This document shows positions 15,229-16,081 of a stretch of 16,081 nucleotides of DNA, one piece after another; the stretch's first letter is position 1; the number at the start of each line of letters is the position of its first letter. This DNA comes from Cyanobacteria bacterium UBA8156 (GTDB lineage Bacteria; Cyanobacteriota; Cyanobacteriia; Pseudanabaenales; Pseudanabaenaceae), in assembly GCA_003456125.1 (NCBI GenBank), contig DMPD01000341.1, positions 1 to 16,081 on the forward strand, in the 5' to 3' direction. The notes under the pieces are model-generated. The model did not search any database. It had not been told where the DNA came from and saw only the letters and a list, made by a program, of their open reading frames with translations. A program made the position numbers and the translations under genes.

Positions 15229-16081
15229 TTAAGGAACCAAGGTTTGCGCTTGACCGGTACGAGCGGCGGTTTCGGCGGTGCTGGCGACGGCCAAAGCGTC
15301 TAACGATTCGGTGAGGGAAACATAAAGGGGTGTCCCCTCGGTCAAAAAATCCAGGACGGCGTGGAAGTCTTTGGCAAAGGAACCCCTCGGGGAAGGAACG
15401 GTTTCCGTGTGCTCCCCCTGGGCTGTGCTCCGGGTGCCGGTCTCATCTTGGAAGGCGATCGCCCCCTCCTCCCCCCACAATTCCAAGGTGCGCTCGCTGC
15501 GCCAAAACACTTCTCCCTTGCCGTAGGTCAGGTCAACCGTGAGACCATCGGGGTAGACCAATTGAGCCGTGGCCAAACAAGACGTAAAGCGATCGGGCAA
15601 GGCCTCCCCCCAGTAACGAACGGTGGCGGCGACGGTGTGGGGCAACCCGAACCAACGGGTGAAGCGGCTGATCCGGGAAAGGGCGGCGACCCACGGTGTG
15701 CCCCAGCGCTCGGGGTAGTAGCTCCATTTGTCGAGGGCGGGGTGCTGGGGGGCGATCGTGCGGTAGCGGGCGGCAAAGGGTCGGCCGATGGCGGGCAGCC
15801 AAGCCGTGGCGGTTTGATGGATGGGCCCCAACAATTCGATATGTTCGACGTGCAACAGCAGTCCCTTGGCAGCGGCCAGCCGGGCCAATTCCTGACCTTC
15901 GGCCCAAGACAGGGCCAGCGGGTATTCCACTACCACGTTTTTGCCGGCTAACAACGCTTCCTGGGCCGCCGACCCATGCTCGGCGTTGGCGTTGGCTACC
16001 ACCACCAACCCCACGGCTGGATGGGCGATCGCCTCGGATTTGGGCAAAGCGGGAGCCCCAAGGGTGTCGGCCAAGGCTTGG
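15229..16081 (-). CDS. bvdR: Biliverdin reductase (partial, N-terminus beyond window)
   Basis: The C-terminal 283 residues of a protein of about 330 are present. The frame is open through the last base, so the Rossmann start with its NAD(P) glycine loop lies outside the window. Diagnostic BvdR segments are NVVVEYPLALSWAEG, LLLHVEHIELLGPIHQ, ALSRISRFTRWFG, TYGKGEVFWRSER and the C-terminal GTPLYVSLTESLDALAVA. They follow the Synechocystis BvdR order closely, as I recall it. The enzyme reduces biliverdin IX-alpha to bilirubin with NADPH in the cytoplasm and is linked to phycobiliprotein metabolism. The TTG at 16072-16074 is an internal Leu codon, not a start. The stop is followed by a 197-base gap before the secretion operon on the same strand, with no clear terminator. 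Confidence 0.93.
   Translation of the reverse strand, partial: QALADTLGAPALPKSEAIAHPAVGLVVVANANAEHGSAAQEALLAGKNVVVEYPLALSWAEGQELARLAAAKGLLLHVEHIELLGPIHQTATAWLPAIGRPFAARYRTIAPQHPALDKWSYYPERWGTPWVAALSRISRFTRWFGLPHTVAATVRYWGEALPDRFTSCLATAQLVYPDGLTVDLTYGKGEVFWRSERTLELWGEEGAIAFQDETGTRSTAQGEHTETVPSPRGSFAKDFHAVLDFLTEGTPLYVSLTESLDALAVASTAETAARTGQAQTLVP

Larger units (their letters stand above)
405..16032. repeat. Dispersed HIP1 octamers (GCGATCGC), about 22 copies
   Basis: Exact GCGATCGC copies seen by eye include 405-412, 1011-1018, 6022-6029, 15455-15462 and 16025-16032, with others inside nearly every gene. About 0.25 copy would be expected in 16 kb at equal base use. This palindrome is highly over-represented in many cyanobacterial genomes and is the main compositional evidence for the host. 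My count may be off by one or two. Confidence 0.85.

Overview
The window comes from a cyanobacterium. It carries about twenty-two exact copies of the HIP1 octamer GCGATCGC. Its genes include a cyanobacterial-type biliverdin reductase, a group 1 sigma factor, a DUF2854 protein, an Slr1658/Slr1659-type regulator pair and a fragment of an SLH-domain iron-uptake porin. Base composition looks moderately GC-rich. I do not assign a genus.

Layout. Positions 1-1108 hold no intact gene: they contain the C-terminal part of a flavodoxin-family protein, then a fragment of an SLH/OprB porin, then an unassigned tail. Positions 1109-3510, minus strand, form a tight cluster transcribed pentapeptide-repeat protein -> sirohydrochlorin chelatase -> dxr. 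The first two genes overlap by 4 bases (GTGA) and the last two are 10 bases apart. The chelatase frame is broken at a run of nine G. Positions 3578-5977, minus strand, encode a 799-residue fusion of an endonuclease/exonuclease/phosphatase domain with a phytase-like propeller. About 55 bases before its start are three TTAA-centred repeats at exactly 11-base spacing, the pattern of a cyanobacterial Pho box. Positions 6132-7163, minus strand, encode a HATPase (anti-sigma kinase-like) protein followed by a STAS protein, with short tandem duplications at both ends of the STAS gene. A DUF2854 membrane protein (7363-7917, minus) is divergent from sigA (8098-9309, plus), which is followed by an acyltransferase-3 membrane enzyme (9337-10521, plus). 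Convergent to it, one base away, is a type I secretion pair on the minus strand: an ABC exporter (12092-15031) and its membrane fusion protein (10523-12082). The 3' part of bvdR (minus) fills the right end and runs off the window.

Functional picture. Most genes are housekeeping or envelope functions: isoprenoid precursors (dxr), siroheme or cobalamin metallation (chelatase), bilin metabolism (bvdR), core transcription (sigA), protein export (ABC/HlyD) and phosphate-linked hydrolysis (EEP-phytase fusion). The strongest unlisted signal is the triple 11-base repeat before the EEP-phytase gene, which predicts induction on phosphate starvation. The next are the homopolymer frameshift in the chelatase and the double gene remnant at the left edge. 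I found no CRISPR array, insertion sequence, tRNA, rRNA or clearly new defence or mobile system.
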